The notes beneath the pieces are model-generated. The model was not told where the DNA came from. It did not search any database and worked only from the letters and a program-made list of their open reading frames with translations. Below, piece after piece: positions 45,635 through 56,432 of a stretch of 64,000 nt of DNA. The DNA is from Rhipicephalus microplus (lineage: Eukaryota; Arthropoda; Arachnida; Ixodida; Ixodidae): contig NC_134707.1 in assembly GCF_043290135.1 (NCBI RefSeq), positions 132,496,319 through 132,560,318 on the forward strand. The letters are read 5' to 3'. Every line of letters starts with the position of its first letter. The first letter of the stretch is position 1. The translations under genes were made by a program, and so were the position numbers.

Positions 45635-46620
45635 TAGATGGATGAATGGATATGGCTGTACCCTTTAGGTTGGGCGGGCCCCGCCGCGGCGGTCTAGTGG
45701 ATAAGGTACTCGGCTACTGATCCGCAGGTCACGGGTTCGAATCCCGGCTGAGGCGGCTGCATATTCGATGGAGGCGGAAATGTAGTCCCGTGTGCTCAGA
45801 TTTGGGTGCACGTTAAAGAACCCCTGGTGGTCTAAATTTCCGGAGCCCTCCACTACGGCCTCTCTCATAATCATATGGTGGTTTTGGGACGTTAAACCCT
45901 ACATATCTATCAATCATTTAAGGTTGGGCCGTGGCTAGCGCCACCAAGCCGTAATACTAATGAACAAAAACTAGATTTATTTTTTTTTTGCTTTTAAAAA
46001 GTCAGGTTGAGGATTTGTACTTCGCAGTAAAGCGTTTAATTTTCACTCGTGCCTTGACTTTATCCACCAATCATATAACCTCCTTTCTTTTAATTCTACC
46101 CGCTCAAAGTCTATTTTGCCCTCCCTGTCCCAAAACTCAACTGCTTTGAAAAACTCTGCGCCATCATCCTGAACTATAGGGCGAAGCCCTTTACAGAACA
46201 TCATGAAGTGTTCGGCAGTTTCTTCTTCCTCTCCACACGCACTGCATACCATGTCTACGCCTTCGTATTTGGCCCGATATGTCTTGGCTCGCAATACTCT
46301 CGTCCTGGCCTCAAACAGTAGAGAACTACCCCGAGTATTATCATAGATCCTTTCCTTGGCAATTTTCTGTTTATAGGTTCGATAGATCTCTAGTGCGGAC
46401 TTCTCAATCATGCCGATTCTTCACATATCGGCCTCAGCTTCCTTCACCTTATTCTTGACCGATAATTCTTTTTGGTTTTGCCCCTGCTGCTTTCCAAGTA
46501 TTTACCAGTCAATTTTCTGGTTCGCTTGCACCATGTTGCATCGACATTCTTCTTGTACAAGTAGCTGAATACCTTCCTAGTCCAACGCTCCTTCCCCATT
46601 TCTCTCAATCGCCTATGCAG
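45635..46620 (-). mobile_element. LINE copy A (GLRQGCPLSP-type), 3'-terminal fragment, interrupted by a SINE
   Basis: The minus-strand fragment starts near 46620 (RRLREMGKERWTRKVFSYLY). It includes the open C-terminal frame 46411-46043 (ALEIYRTYKQKIAKERIYD, CSACGEEEETAEHFMMFCKG, RRLYDWWIKSRHE) and ends in a (CCAT)n-like tail at about 45660-45635. A SINE interrupts its 3' untranslated region at 45677-45916. Confidence 0.85.
45677..45916 (+). mobile_element. Ruka-like tRNA-derived SINE, full length, youngest copy
   Basis: The head folds like a tRNA: an A-box-like GTCTAGTGGATAAGG at about 45692-45706 and a perfect B box GGTTCGAATCC at 45734-45744. These are internal RNA polymerase III promoter elements. 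The body follows (TTTGGGTGCACGTTAAAGAA, TTTCCGGAGCCCTCCACTAC, GTTTTGGGACGTTAAACC), then an (ATCAATC)-like tail. Near-identical flanks (TTTAGGTTGGGC before 45677; TTTAAGGTTGGGC after 45916) form a target duplication of about 12 bp inside LINE A. Confidence 0.94.
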
Positions 46621-46779
46621 AAGAATAGTGACGCCATCTAGTGAACACTGCAAGAACTAAACAAGAAGTAAGTACACACAGGGAACGCACAGCTTACGCC
46701 TTAAGGAGCTTCGCCCCTAAAAGGTGCACATTTGTCAGCAAAAGTATCAAAATATTACCTCACGCCGTTTTTAAAGGCG

Positions 46780-48650
46780 GATTTTAACCAGACCCTGAGA
46801 AGATGACAGCTGTGCTACAGTTTCCTCGACCATCCAACCAAAAGACGTTTCGCCGATTTCTTGGTCTTGCGTCCTACTTTAGTCACTTAATACGCAGCTT
46901 GACTAACACAGCGGCTGCACCAACTAAGTTATTGGCCTCTTGTGATCCTTTCTCGTGGTAGAACGACTGCGAGGTCGCATTTGAATTTCTGAAAGAAACG
47001 CCTCATTTCCGGACCAGTGCTGCGCAACTTTGACGAGATAGCACCCACTATACTCTATACTGTCGTAAGCGCGCAAGGCATTCCGCCCGTACCTCTATGG
47101 TCGGCACTTCACCATCGTCACCGACTATCCCGTGCTGTGTTGGCTATCATCACTGAAGAATATGCCTGGATGTCTAGAGTGCTCGATAATGCGCTTGCAA
47201 GACGACGACTTTAGCATCACGTACAGGCCTGGTAAATGTCATCATGATGCAGACGCGCTGTACCAATACCCACTTTCTCTCTTGACATTAAGTCCTCCGC
47301 ATTGCCTTCGAATGACTCTGACGCCCAGCCTGCCTCCCAACACGTATTACTCACCGCGCTGGGCCCACTTCAACTATCTTCGAACTTCCATTTACGCTCA
47401 CTTTAGCTGGCAAATTCCTACTGTTGTACTTAAATTGATCATTTTTGCGTGTCACTAAACCACCCAACAGCGACTTGCACCGCCAGCTTCGACAACTTGG
47501 TCATGAGGATAATGTGCTCCAGCGCTACGTTTACCATCCCACCGGTAACAAATGGGTACCGGTTCTTTCCTGCTGCCTTCGTCTTTGAAGTTTGAAAGCA
47601 TTTCACGATGGCATTGCTGCCGGCAATCTAGGCTTCCATAAGACCAATGGCTGCATCAATACCCGCAGCTTCTGGGCTGGCTTGTTGACAATGGCAGCCA
47701 AATACGTGGGCTCAGCGTAAGCGATCCATACCCCCACCAGCTAGATTACTTCAGCCTTTTACCTGTACGACCACACCTCGTGAATTTGTCGGAATAGACG
47801 ATTGTGTTGTTCTTTGCTGCTGACGTCTTCCGGCCATCCTTCGATCGTCACTGCAGGCGACCATCTAACAAGACATGCCGAGACTTCAGCTCTTCGTTCT
47901 GCTACCGCCACAGATATCGCCGACTTTATCGTGCACTCCATCATATTACGCCCGGAGCTCCTCGCGTTAATTTTATGTGACCAGGACTAAGCCCTCAATT
48001 GTAAGGTCCTCGAAGAACTCCCACGGGTGTCTAATACAGCACATAAGACAACTTCTACATACAATGCACAGTCGAATGGTCTTACTGAGTGCTTTCACCG
48101 AACATTCTCCGACATGATATCCATGTACTTACGTTCTGGCCAGAAAAACTGGGGTAAAATTTCACCGTTCGTCACCTTCATCTCCAACACGGCATTACAA
48201 TAATCAACTGGCTACAGTCCTTTTTGCTCGTGTATGGATGATCTGCCTCCTCCATCTTCAACACAGCCTTTTTTTTTGCTCCTGCTTCGAGCTGTACCGT
48301 GCTTCCAGAAAGTTCACGGCTCGAGTCATGCACTGCCGTGAAATCACTCACCAAAACACAGTAGCAACATAAAAAGAGAGAAAACGTTGCTGTGATAGCA
48401 AATGACGCGACGTTGCCATTGATCTTGTCGACAAGGTTTTACTGTGGACACCGGTTCAAGCGTCGGGGCTTCGCGAGAAATTTATTCACCGGTATGTTGG
48501 CCGATACACCCTTGTACGAATGACACCCCAGTGAACTATCTCGTCTCTCTGCTTCAGTCCGTAACTGACCACCTTCTGCACAGCACGGAAATAGTTCACG
48601 TCTCACTGATGAAACCTTTTGTTACTCGTACTGTCGATCTCTGATTGGTG
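46780..48650 (+). pseudogene. Gypsy-3 pol remnant (RT end, RNase H/connection, integrase)
   Basis: Plus-strand text in shifting frames: FRRFLGLASYF (about 46849), CWLSSLKN and DDFSITYRPGKCHHDADAL (47130-47265), an integrase zinc-finger region (about 47600), TATDIADFIVHSIIL (47905), AQSNGLTECFHRTFSDMISM (48065-48125), a LVDKVLLWTPVQASG-like GPY/F region (48425), and EIVHVSLMKPF (48590). The integrase catalytic Glu is readable (LTE). At least six frame changes make it non-functional. Confidence 0.82.
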
Positions 48651-48683
48651 GCCTGGTTGGCCACCTGTAAAAGGGAGGAAACT

Positions 48684-48824
48684 CGTAAGCACATTCCAAG
48701 CGCTTCATCCTTCTCAGTTGTACATACCAATCACCATCGTTCATTCTCGTTGGTGTTCGCAGCCAGACACCGTGGGATAAACAGTTCTGCTGGCCTTGCC
48801 TGGCCGAGCCTTTTGCACCCTTCA
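48684..48824 (+). repeat. 3' LTR of Gypsy-3
   Basis: It starts after a purine tract (AAAAGGGAGGAAA, about 48669-48681), a reasonable polypurine tract. It aligns block by block with 42052-42194 and ends near CACCCTTCA. Confidence 0.75.
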
Positions 48825-49018
48825 ATATATATACAATCATTTACTTCCCGTGCTGGCCTTCCTTGAACGTGGTAGACAAACGTGAATGGCAGTTTTTTTC
48901 TTGTCATACGTAAAAGCACCATTTTGTCAGGGCTTAAATTCGATAATGACCTAGTACAGCACTCAATAACTTGTGGTGATACAAGACCTAGTGCAAGCTC
49001 ACCTTGTTGGCATGCCAC
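48825..49018 (-). mobile_element. CR1/L2-like LINE, 5' side of the part split by Gypsy-3
   Basis: The minus strand reads SNLSPDKMVLLRMTRKKLPF, then VYHVQGRPAREVNDCIYI. This is the segment just before the LGVTI block of CR1/L2-type ORF2. That next block is found at 42051-41842, across Gypsy-3, so the two parts join into one former element. A SINE of another family lies directly upstream (49040). Confidence 0.72.
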
Positions 49019-49039
49019 TTTCTACAGCGGAAGCTCTTA

Positions 49040-49216
49040 TCAGATATAAACTTGGGTCACGCGTGACGCCATAGTTGTCCGCCGCCACCAGCGTCCATAA
49101 CCACTATCGCGCGATATAAAAAACAACTTGGTACCAAAAACACAGTGGACATCGAACATGGGCCCACTGCGTACCAGCCCCGTATTCCACCGCTGAGCCG
49201 CGCTGGTGCTTGGGAC
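49040..49216 (-). mobile_element. Second tRNA-derived SINE family, full-length-like
   Basis: On the minus strand a tRNA-like head reads CCAAGCACCAGCGCGGCTCA, then GCGGTGGAATACGGGG (A-box side) and CCCATGTTCGATGTCC (B-box side) at about 49150-49165. The body carries GCGCGATAGTGGTTATGGAC and GGCGGACAACTATGGCG and ends near TTTATATCTG. The body shares nothing with the Ruka-like copies, so this is a separate family. Confidence 0.65.
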
Positions 49217-49225
49217 TTGTTCGCA

Positions 49226-50305
49226 AACTTGCATTGGGCAGGATTGCTGTCGGGTAAGAAATCACGTTGATATGGGTAATAAAGAGATCTATAACAGCAA
49301 AAGAACTACGAAGCGCCACACAATGCGAATAGCGGAAAAAATGGGTCATTCAATGCTTGAACTTATTACAACAGCTTTGATGACCTAATAACTGTAGCGC
49401 ATATACAATTCTGGCATAAATCTTTATCATCGTCTGGCACTACATAAGTAATTGGTACTAATTCTAAGCAATTGTTTAGCAGATACGACGCTTTTCAAAA
49501 GAATGACGAAGTATAGCGTAGTCAATTCCGACCTCCTGCCTAGAAATTAAGATTATTTAATAGCGCGGTGAGCACCCAGCAAGCTTGCTTGTAGCTGTTA
49601 CCAAAAGAGTGTCCAGAAAAGGCTCTGAAAGACCGAACTTCTAGATTTCGCTGTGTCTGTGTGGCGGCTTCCGCGCAGGCCTGGCGTTTTTTGAAGATCA
49701 ACCAATTGTCTTGAATGGGGGGCATTAAAATTTGGATTCGTACTGATCGAAAAAGTTGCTGAGGTGCTCAGACATTGCGCCATAGTTTCGCTTACCACAA
49801 AGAACAATTGTTTTATTATTATTCTTTTTTTGAACGAGGTATACATAAACAGAAAATGAATCATTTATTGATCGCTAATCACTAGGTAGTCAATAGATGA
49901 TAGGTTTTCGGGACTATCAGTTAATATCAGGTTGAGAGTATTTGCTGATCCTCATGAAATTACGTATAATGACGACCTTCGTGATTCTAGTGGGAGTACA
50001 AACTACGCACAAGCGCGCATTTTAGCATGGCAGCTGTCAATTTTAGGCTACATAGTATCCAAGGATAGAATCCTTCCCTTTGTGCCGAAATCAGGGCCGT
50101 AGCCGAATTTTACAAACCTACTGGGACCCCACTTTAGACGCTTCATTTGAAACTTCACCATCATCATTTCACCGCTCATAACACTCCTTCGAAGCCACAG
50201 GCCTCGAAACTTGTGGTTGTCGTGTGCGACGATGCATTCATGAGGTTACGTCGTACGCTGGCGCCTCATCCAATAATAAAGTTGGTGACAATCTAAGAAA
50301 GAAAA
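49226..50305. other. No recognisable gene
   Basis: AT-rich sequence. An AATAATAAAG near 50274 could be a poly(A) signal of something unrecognised. Open frames are short and motif-free. Confidence 0.45.
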
Positions 50306-50810
50306 TAAAAATCACAGCATATCGACGGAGTTATAGATGATTGGTGGGGCAAAGCGTTCGTCAATCCTTTCTTGCTTCCGTCTGTCCATGCGTCAGTGCG
50401 TGTTTCCATTCATCCGTGTGGCCATCGGCACATCCATCCGTCTGTGCGTCCCTCCATGCATCCGTCCGTTCTTCCGTCAGTCCGTTCGTTCGTCTGTCTG
50501 TCCGTTCGTGCGTGCGTGCGTGCGTCTGTTCGTGAGGCCATCCCCCTGTCTGTCTGGCCATACTTCCGCACGTCCACTCCTCTGTCTAACTGTCCGTGCA
50601 TTCGACAGTCCGTCCGTCCGTCCGTCCGTCAATCTAGTGAACACTCCAAGTACAGCCATCTCACATCTTTTGTTCATGTACTCATGATATACATGTGCCG
50701 CCATCCAGCGGACATATTAGAGACAGCTCTTTCGGGTATGTGCCAACAGTGGTTACAAATCACAACAAGGGACGCACGAGCCACGCCATAACGAGCTTCG
50801 CCCCTTGAAA
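50306..50810 (-). mobile_element. GGGGCGAAGC-family repeat, copy 2, short form
   Basis: The right edge reads ACGAGCTTCGCCCCTTGAAA (50791-50810) and the left edge GATTGGTGGGGCAAAGC (50339-50355). Between them lie the family landmarks in reverse complement: CCAGCGGACATATTAGAG, the GAACACTCCAAGTACAGCCA block, and a CCGT/CGTC minisatellite (about 50390-50632). It is about half the length of copy 1 because the segment between the GTCCGCTGG block and the end is shorter. Long frames across the minisatellite are repeat artefacts. Confidence 0.65.
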
Positions 50811-53800
50811 TATAAGCTCACCTATCGAGGCCGCACCGCCGTTATTTCGCCAGCCTCTACGCCACAAAAGAATTAGTTCCCAAAGAATGGCAGTTATTTT
50901 CTCGTGTACAATCATTATTTCGCAAGATATCTTCCATCATAAAATAAAGAAACCAAAGCTCAATAAAAAACTGGACAAGGTACAATGTTCAGAGTCAGCA
51001 CGTCAAACACACTTTGTTGGACAATAGTCACTCTCTGTATAGGCGTTTAACATTTTTTCATTCCTTCATTTATTTTAATACTTTAAAGGCCCCGGCTAGG
51101 ATGTTACTTGTGAAAGCGGGTGATAAGCTTTTAATGGTTTATAGAACTTTCCATACCAGGTTTCTTCACCATTTGCTATAATTAATGAAAACTATGACTC
51201 AAAGCGAAGAATACAGAAGTGATCTGAGATTGACTTCAAGAATTTCGGTTCTTGTTTTGCCGTAAATACCGGTTGTGCGTCTCACATTGCCGTGCTTGTC
51301 ATGGTGTTCGAGGTGAACGCTATTGTTTTAATTGGCGTCTTCTTTTACCAAAATAAGAGTGCGTAGTTCACATTGTGCTTGGCAGCATGAGTCATCGCAT
51401 ACGTTGTCATGAAATATATGCCATATGGCGATGTACGCGGATAAAATGGCGGCGACTAAAAGCTGTCGGTGATTTTTCTCTTGCTTCGACGAGTTGCGCT
51501 AGTTTTGCCATGACCACGTCTGCACTAGAATATTCAACTTCTTCAAAGCGGTACCCTGTAATTTTAAAAAAAAGGGCCACTACCTTTTACGAATGAGCTT
51601 GTGCGAAGGTGCTAGGCAAGAGGGTTTTCTATCCTCAGTGTACGTAAGTGAAAGGAGCACGAGGCTTGGCTTTCATAGGGGAGTGCAATGCATCCTTCAT
51701 GTTTTCTTTAAAGGGAATCTAAATTAATATAAACAAATTATCATTACGTTATACATGCGCGAAATACAGGCGAAATGCAAAAAATAACTTAGACAAAAGC
51801 GAGAACCCGTATTGAGATACGGTTAAATGTGAAACAACGACTTAAAAATATGAAATTTTTTTCGCTCAATAATTGTTTTATCGGGCTTGACTTCGTAACA
51901 TTCACGGTTGATGCAATTTATCGTGAGTGCTCGTGAGCATGGTGAAACAAGCGCGAATTTGTACGAAGATTTACAAAACACACAGGACGGATCACTTACT
52001 CGTCAGTGTTTTCTACGTCTTCATACATATTGGTGCTTGTTTCATCATGAAGTTATACTAACTCGTCCAACTGACAGTCATTCTAAATGATTGTGATTGC
52101 TGCATCAACCACGAGCATCATATCTCACGCGTAATATTGTGATTTAAAGAAACTAGCAGGTTATTTTTTAAGCAAAACATTCCTTCAGTGATGTTTTATA
52201 GCACGTGTCCTTAGGTGGTGTAAATAATCTCGCACAGTGTCTTTCATGGAAGATATTCTTGTATCGAGCTTAAGACAAGTGTTTACGGAACGGGCACTTC
52301 AACCCGGCCCATAATTATGATCCGGTGAAAATACTCAGTTAACATGACGCAGGTGCACCAATAGGCACACGTCAATTGAATCACCCACACTGACCGGATA
52401 ACCATGATTTGCTTTATAATGCATACACTACTGCGTATACTGCTCCCCTGGATTGTTCACTTTGTTCTGTGTCATGCTAGCAGATTCTGTTAGTGGCTTT
52501 TTTTCACGCTTCGTCTACGTGTACATTCCTTGTGTTCCTTCATGATATAAACACACAACCCTGCGCATCTCACAAAAGATCAAGATTACCATGTTGCGAC
52601 ACCCAAGGAACACTTACGCACGCACATGCACCAACGCTGATGCTATAACTTTTTCGGGCACTGAATCATAAACGTGCACACCCCACCTCCCCCAAAAGAC
52701 GCGCACATTTAGACTTCACCTTCACGGTACCGCACACGAACCAGCGTGACAATAATCGTCTAGAGTGACCACTTTCACGCTTGGTGCATCCGAACGGCGC
52801 AGAAAATAGATGCCGCGTTGTTCCTTCACACTGCAGAAACGACTGAACGCGATAATGTTCTGCGGCTTCAATGCACTTCAAGCGCTGCAAAATGGGAATC
52901 GTCTGCATCGATTGACGATGGGTGAGAATGATGCTGAGTGTGAGTGAAGAACAGTAGGAAACAGCCTTTTCTTGAAGAAGCAGACACCACAAAAAATGCG
53001 AATTGACGCCTGCCGGCCATGTTGGAGTTGTCATTGTTTCATTGTAACTGTTATGCCATAATACAAAGTGGTCACAGTCGGACGAGCATGGTGGAAATGA
53101 ACAGCAGTACATTTCTTTTTTTTATTGTTAAGGTCCCTTCAATTCATCCTACGCTTCCAGAAGTAGTTCATGGTGGTGCCATCTAAATGTTGTCTTCGTA
53201 TAGGTGACATTTCTGCAAGTGCGGCAGCGGCGAGAAGCGGAAACGAATACAAGAGTGCAGATGTCGTGCAAGCCCATTCTACTCAGCTGCCTTGGGGGCT
53301 GTGGAGGCTGTGATTCATGAAAACGGCGCCACTTAAGTTGCTTGGCATCTCTCTACCAGGAAATGGTCACTGTTGTACTTGTTGCTCATCACTAAAACCA
53401 AACCGAATGCAATCGCCTGCGTCAGCTGCTGCAGCTTGAGCCATTTCGTTCTGCACAGACTCGGCAAAACCTCAAAAGCATGTGCAGAGATTTTGTGAAC
53501 TGGCCTTGCACGACAGCTGCTCTTTTTTGAAATGAATACTGCGGTGCCGCTGCCACGATTTTGAACCCGTGAAACGAATTCCGAAGTGCAGCGCGTCCAT
53601 GAACTGGTTCAAAAGTGCAGGTGGAACGAATGGACTTTTACCTCGTCCCCGAATATAGACCAGTATGACCCCACGGCCCCTAACGAGGTACACACTATTA
53701 CCAGCGGTTTCTGACTCAGCACGAATCAGGATTCCCTGAATATGTTTTGGCCACTGGCAGTCGATCCTTGCGGAAGCCAACACCAATTAAACCGTCACAG

Positions 53801-55270
53801 AAATGAATATGTGATGATTATCAAGGCCCTTACAAAATTACGACCGCAATCTGCATGGTCGCCACTTTTATGTTGTCACAAACCATTATTTGCTGCGCAG
53901 CTGGTCGTCACTCAAGACGCTTTCAGTCCGTCTCACCAGTTGGCCACTCCGTCTGCAGCGGTGCAATATCAACGTGCTGCACCGCAGCTGGCACCTCGTT
54001 GCTTACGACGACGGCCTCTCGCGCTGATTGGCCCCTGTTCATTATCTAACATTGCCGTTTCTTCCACTGCCTTGAAACTACGGCTATCGAACAGCGCCAT
54101 AATAAATGAATCACCTCACTGGTATACATCCTCTCTGATCTACTAGCAGCAAGAGCCACTTGAGCCTTGCGCTGTCCAGCTGACAATAGCATCATTCACG
54201 ACGGCCTACTGCAGTGACAAAACTATAACACCGACGAACACCATTGGTGATTATTTAAAGTCTGTCTTCTGAAATATGGCATTCTTTCCAAGCTGACCCA
54301 CAGTGTGCGCACGCTGTGGTATTCAAAATGCATTCTACAACAATACTAGTGACGAAGATTGTAGCGCCGTACGTGCCGTACGTGCCGATGTTCATTCGCT
54401 GTTCCTTCGATTGTCGGCGTTGAAAATTTTCAACGAATCTGTCGCAAAAAGCATACCACATTGTAATTTTTTAGGCGACATCTGGGCGCATGCGCACCGA
54501 TTTGTATCTACCACTTCCTCTGATGTTGGTTGGTAACCACTGCGCCGTCGTCGCTTTTGACCACCTCAGGCAATACGCCTAAACCACCATGCTATCATTT
54601 TTTTATTGTGAGGCTTAAAAACAAGTGCTAAGCGGGCAGCATAATATTATAGCAGGCAATGTCAATTAGAAAAGAAAACAAACAGGGCAGATCCAATTGA
54701 AATTTTGAGGGAGAAGGATGTACAGAGAATCAGACTCCACCCCTAGTCGAACCAGAGGTGCAGTCCATCCCAACAACCTACCAACGCCAAGAGCGCGCCA
54801 AGTGGCGTCCTTGTGGCTCCGCCAATCTATACACTGTGGACCACCCCCAGAGGTCATTAGCAATTAAGGCCGTGTCTTCTTGAGGAAAGTTGTCAAAGAT
54901 TAACTCTAAAGGATTGCCGCAAAAGCGATTACAACTAGCAGACATTGGTCTAGCCGAGCGCAATGACCGTATGCCCGGTCACGTGCTCTCAACGTATGCA
55001 CGTCACCACCGAGTACACAACTTCGAATGCCATACATCCCTCCGTCACCAAAGCTTAAAAACTGGGGGATTCTTAAGCTTCGCACTTAAAAATTGAACGC
55101 GATAGCCAACTCCGGCCCCTAGTACACCCTTCAACTGCTAAGTGCATACTTATAGTATGTTTTGTGACATACGCACGCACGCACACAAACACACACACTG
55201 AAGATTAGACCAAGGCGCGCTAGCATCGCCGAATGGGCTTGTTTTCGTCGTGACACCTCTCGAACAAAAT
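50811..55270. other. No recognisable gene; one LINE-tail-like spot
   Basis: At about 51058-51110 TTCATTTATTTTAATAC followed by AAGGCCCCGGCTAGG resembles a minus-strand LINE 3' end. Longer minus frames at 52666-53112 (148 codons, Cys-rich: CCSFPPCSSDCDHF) and 53472-53786 (104 codons) and a plus frame at 53742-54146 (134 codons) have no motif I recognise. An AC-rich tract lies at about 55171-55199. Confidence 0.4.
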
Positions 55271-55273
55271 GCG

Positions 55274-55514
55274 TTAAAGGGGCCCTGAAACACTTTTTCA
55301 AGTAACCATGGGATGAATTTGCTAGAAGAGCTTATTGCCTCACAGATTCAACGCCACAAAAATTTTAAGAATCCGTTCAGTGCGAGTGGAGTTACAAAGT
55401 TTTGCCGTAAGCTTAATTTGCATTATCTCTTCTCTCGTACCGACGAAAACGCTTGAATACAAGCAGGGAGGGGTGGCAGGGCAAAGAAACTACCACGCCT
55501 CATGACCTTGAGCA
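55274..55514 (+). repeat. AAAGGGGCCCTGAAACAC-type dispersed repeat (possible MITE)
   Basis: It begins TTAAAGGGGCCCTGAAACAC at about 55274 and continues with AAGAGCTTATTGCC and CACGCCTCATGACC. I remember this as a frequent interspersed sequence in tick DNA, so the call rests partly on memory. Copy 3 of the GGGGCGAAGC family begins directly after it at 55516. I could not find its other end. Confidence 0.4.
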
Positions 55515-55515
55515 C

Positions 55516-56432
55516 TTTTTTAGGGGCGAAGCTTCCTAATGCGGCAGCCGTTCGTCCCTCGCCGTAATGCATAAGTAGTCTACCACTTTGGCCTGCAAGG
55601 TGGTGCCAGTTGGAGATTTCTCCAATGCGTTGTTAAACAACGATGAATTGCAGTGTGCGCGTTAACTAAAAGAAGAATTCTCCTGTCTTTCATTCCCAAT
55701 TAGCAGCCATTGGCATGTACATTGAGCACTATCTGGCAAGAAAGGGTTACTACGTTATACTCGCTGGGCGTAACCTCATTGGTTTTAGAAAGGTTTAGCG
55801 AGGGTTGGGCCGCAGTGCCATAATTACAGTGAACTATTATATACTATGACCTCGAGGTGGTTAAAGGTGGGAAGCAGACACGAAGCGCAGGCCATAACAA
55901 AGTGTGCGTGTGCCACCTCTCGTTTTGTCCTTAGAACGTCCGCTGGATCGCGGTGCTTCTATATGCGGAATGTATGAGGAAAAGGTGCGAGAAGGTGGTA
56001 CGTGGAGTGTTGGAGTGATGGACGAACGGACACACAGCCAGATGCAAGGACGGGCGCACGGATGGCTGCACGGACGGATGGAAGCATGGACGGACGCAGG
56101 AGCGGATGCATTGACAAACGCAGGGACGGACGCACGGAAGGACGTGCAGACGCATGAACAGACGCACGCACAGACGGGTGGATAGACGCATGGGCGGTCA
56201 CACAGACGGACGCATATATGATGAAAAGATGCGAGATGGTGGTACTTGGAGTGTTGACTAGATGAACGAACGGACACACATAGAGATGCACGGAAGGATG
56301 CATGGATGGCTGCACGGACGGATGGATGAATGGGCGGCCACAGGGGCGGATAGTGGACGAACGAACAGACGCATGCACGAATGAACGTCCCACTCATCAT
56401 TCACCCCGTGGAACTGCTGCCATTTTTTAATA
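55516..56432 (+). mobile_element. GGGGCGAAGC-family repeat, copy 3
   Basis: It starts TTTTTTAGGGGCGAAGCTTC and ends around CCCACTCATCATTCACCCCG and CTGCCATTTTTTAATAAC. Between them are TACTCGCTGGGCGTAACCTC, CCTCGAGGTGGTTAAAGG, CGTCCGCTGGATCGCGG and two minisatellite blocks of GGACG-type units (about 56018-56215 and 56260-56385). These are separated by a second copy of the GGTGGTACTTGGAGTGTTGA block. No protein is encoded; frames over 100 codons follow the minisatellite. Confidence 0.7.

Larger units (their letters stand above)
43250..46723 (-). mobile_element. GGGGCGAAGC-family repeat, copy 4, hosting two LINEs and a SINE
   Basis: The left edge carries GTGCCGCCATATCCACGAAG and AGCGAAGCTCCG; the right edge (46701-46723) reads TTAAGGAGCTTCGCCCCTAA. 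These are the two ends seen in copies 1-3, here in minus orientation. Shared internal text (CACCGCCATCTAG, GTGAACACTGCAAGAACTAAAC) occurs at about 43484, 45582 and 46630, between and beside the LINE fragments. The LINEs therefore sit inside this element. It in turn sits in Gypsy-3, between gag and RT remnants. Confidence 0.6.
42052..48824 (+). mobile_element. Gypsy-3: old, deleted and interrupted Ty3/gypsy element
   Basis: Two related LTRs flank a gag remnant and a pol remnant on the plus strand. Zinc knuckle, protease and most of the reverse transcriptase are missing. In their place lies a GGGGCGAAGC-family repeat loaded with LINE fragments and a SINE (about 43250-46723). The LTRs differ at many positions, so this copy is far older than Gypsy-1, to which its Gag is clearly related. 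I did not find a clean target duplication. Confidence 0.85.

Noticed and set aside
42052..48824. A clean target duplication for Gypsy-3
   Set aside because: The flanks (ACTAGTAC on the left, ATATATATAC on the right) do not match convincingly. The site is too decayed or the LTR ends are misplaced.
52666..53112. 148-codon minus-strand frame as a cysteine-rich secreted protein
   Set aside because: It starts with several Cys but has no clear signal peptide, no even Cys spacing and no recognisable family. It is kept only as an open frame.
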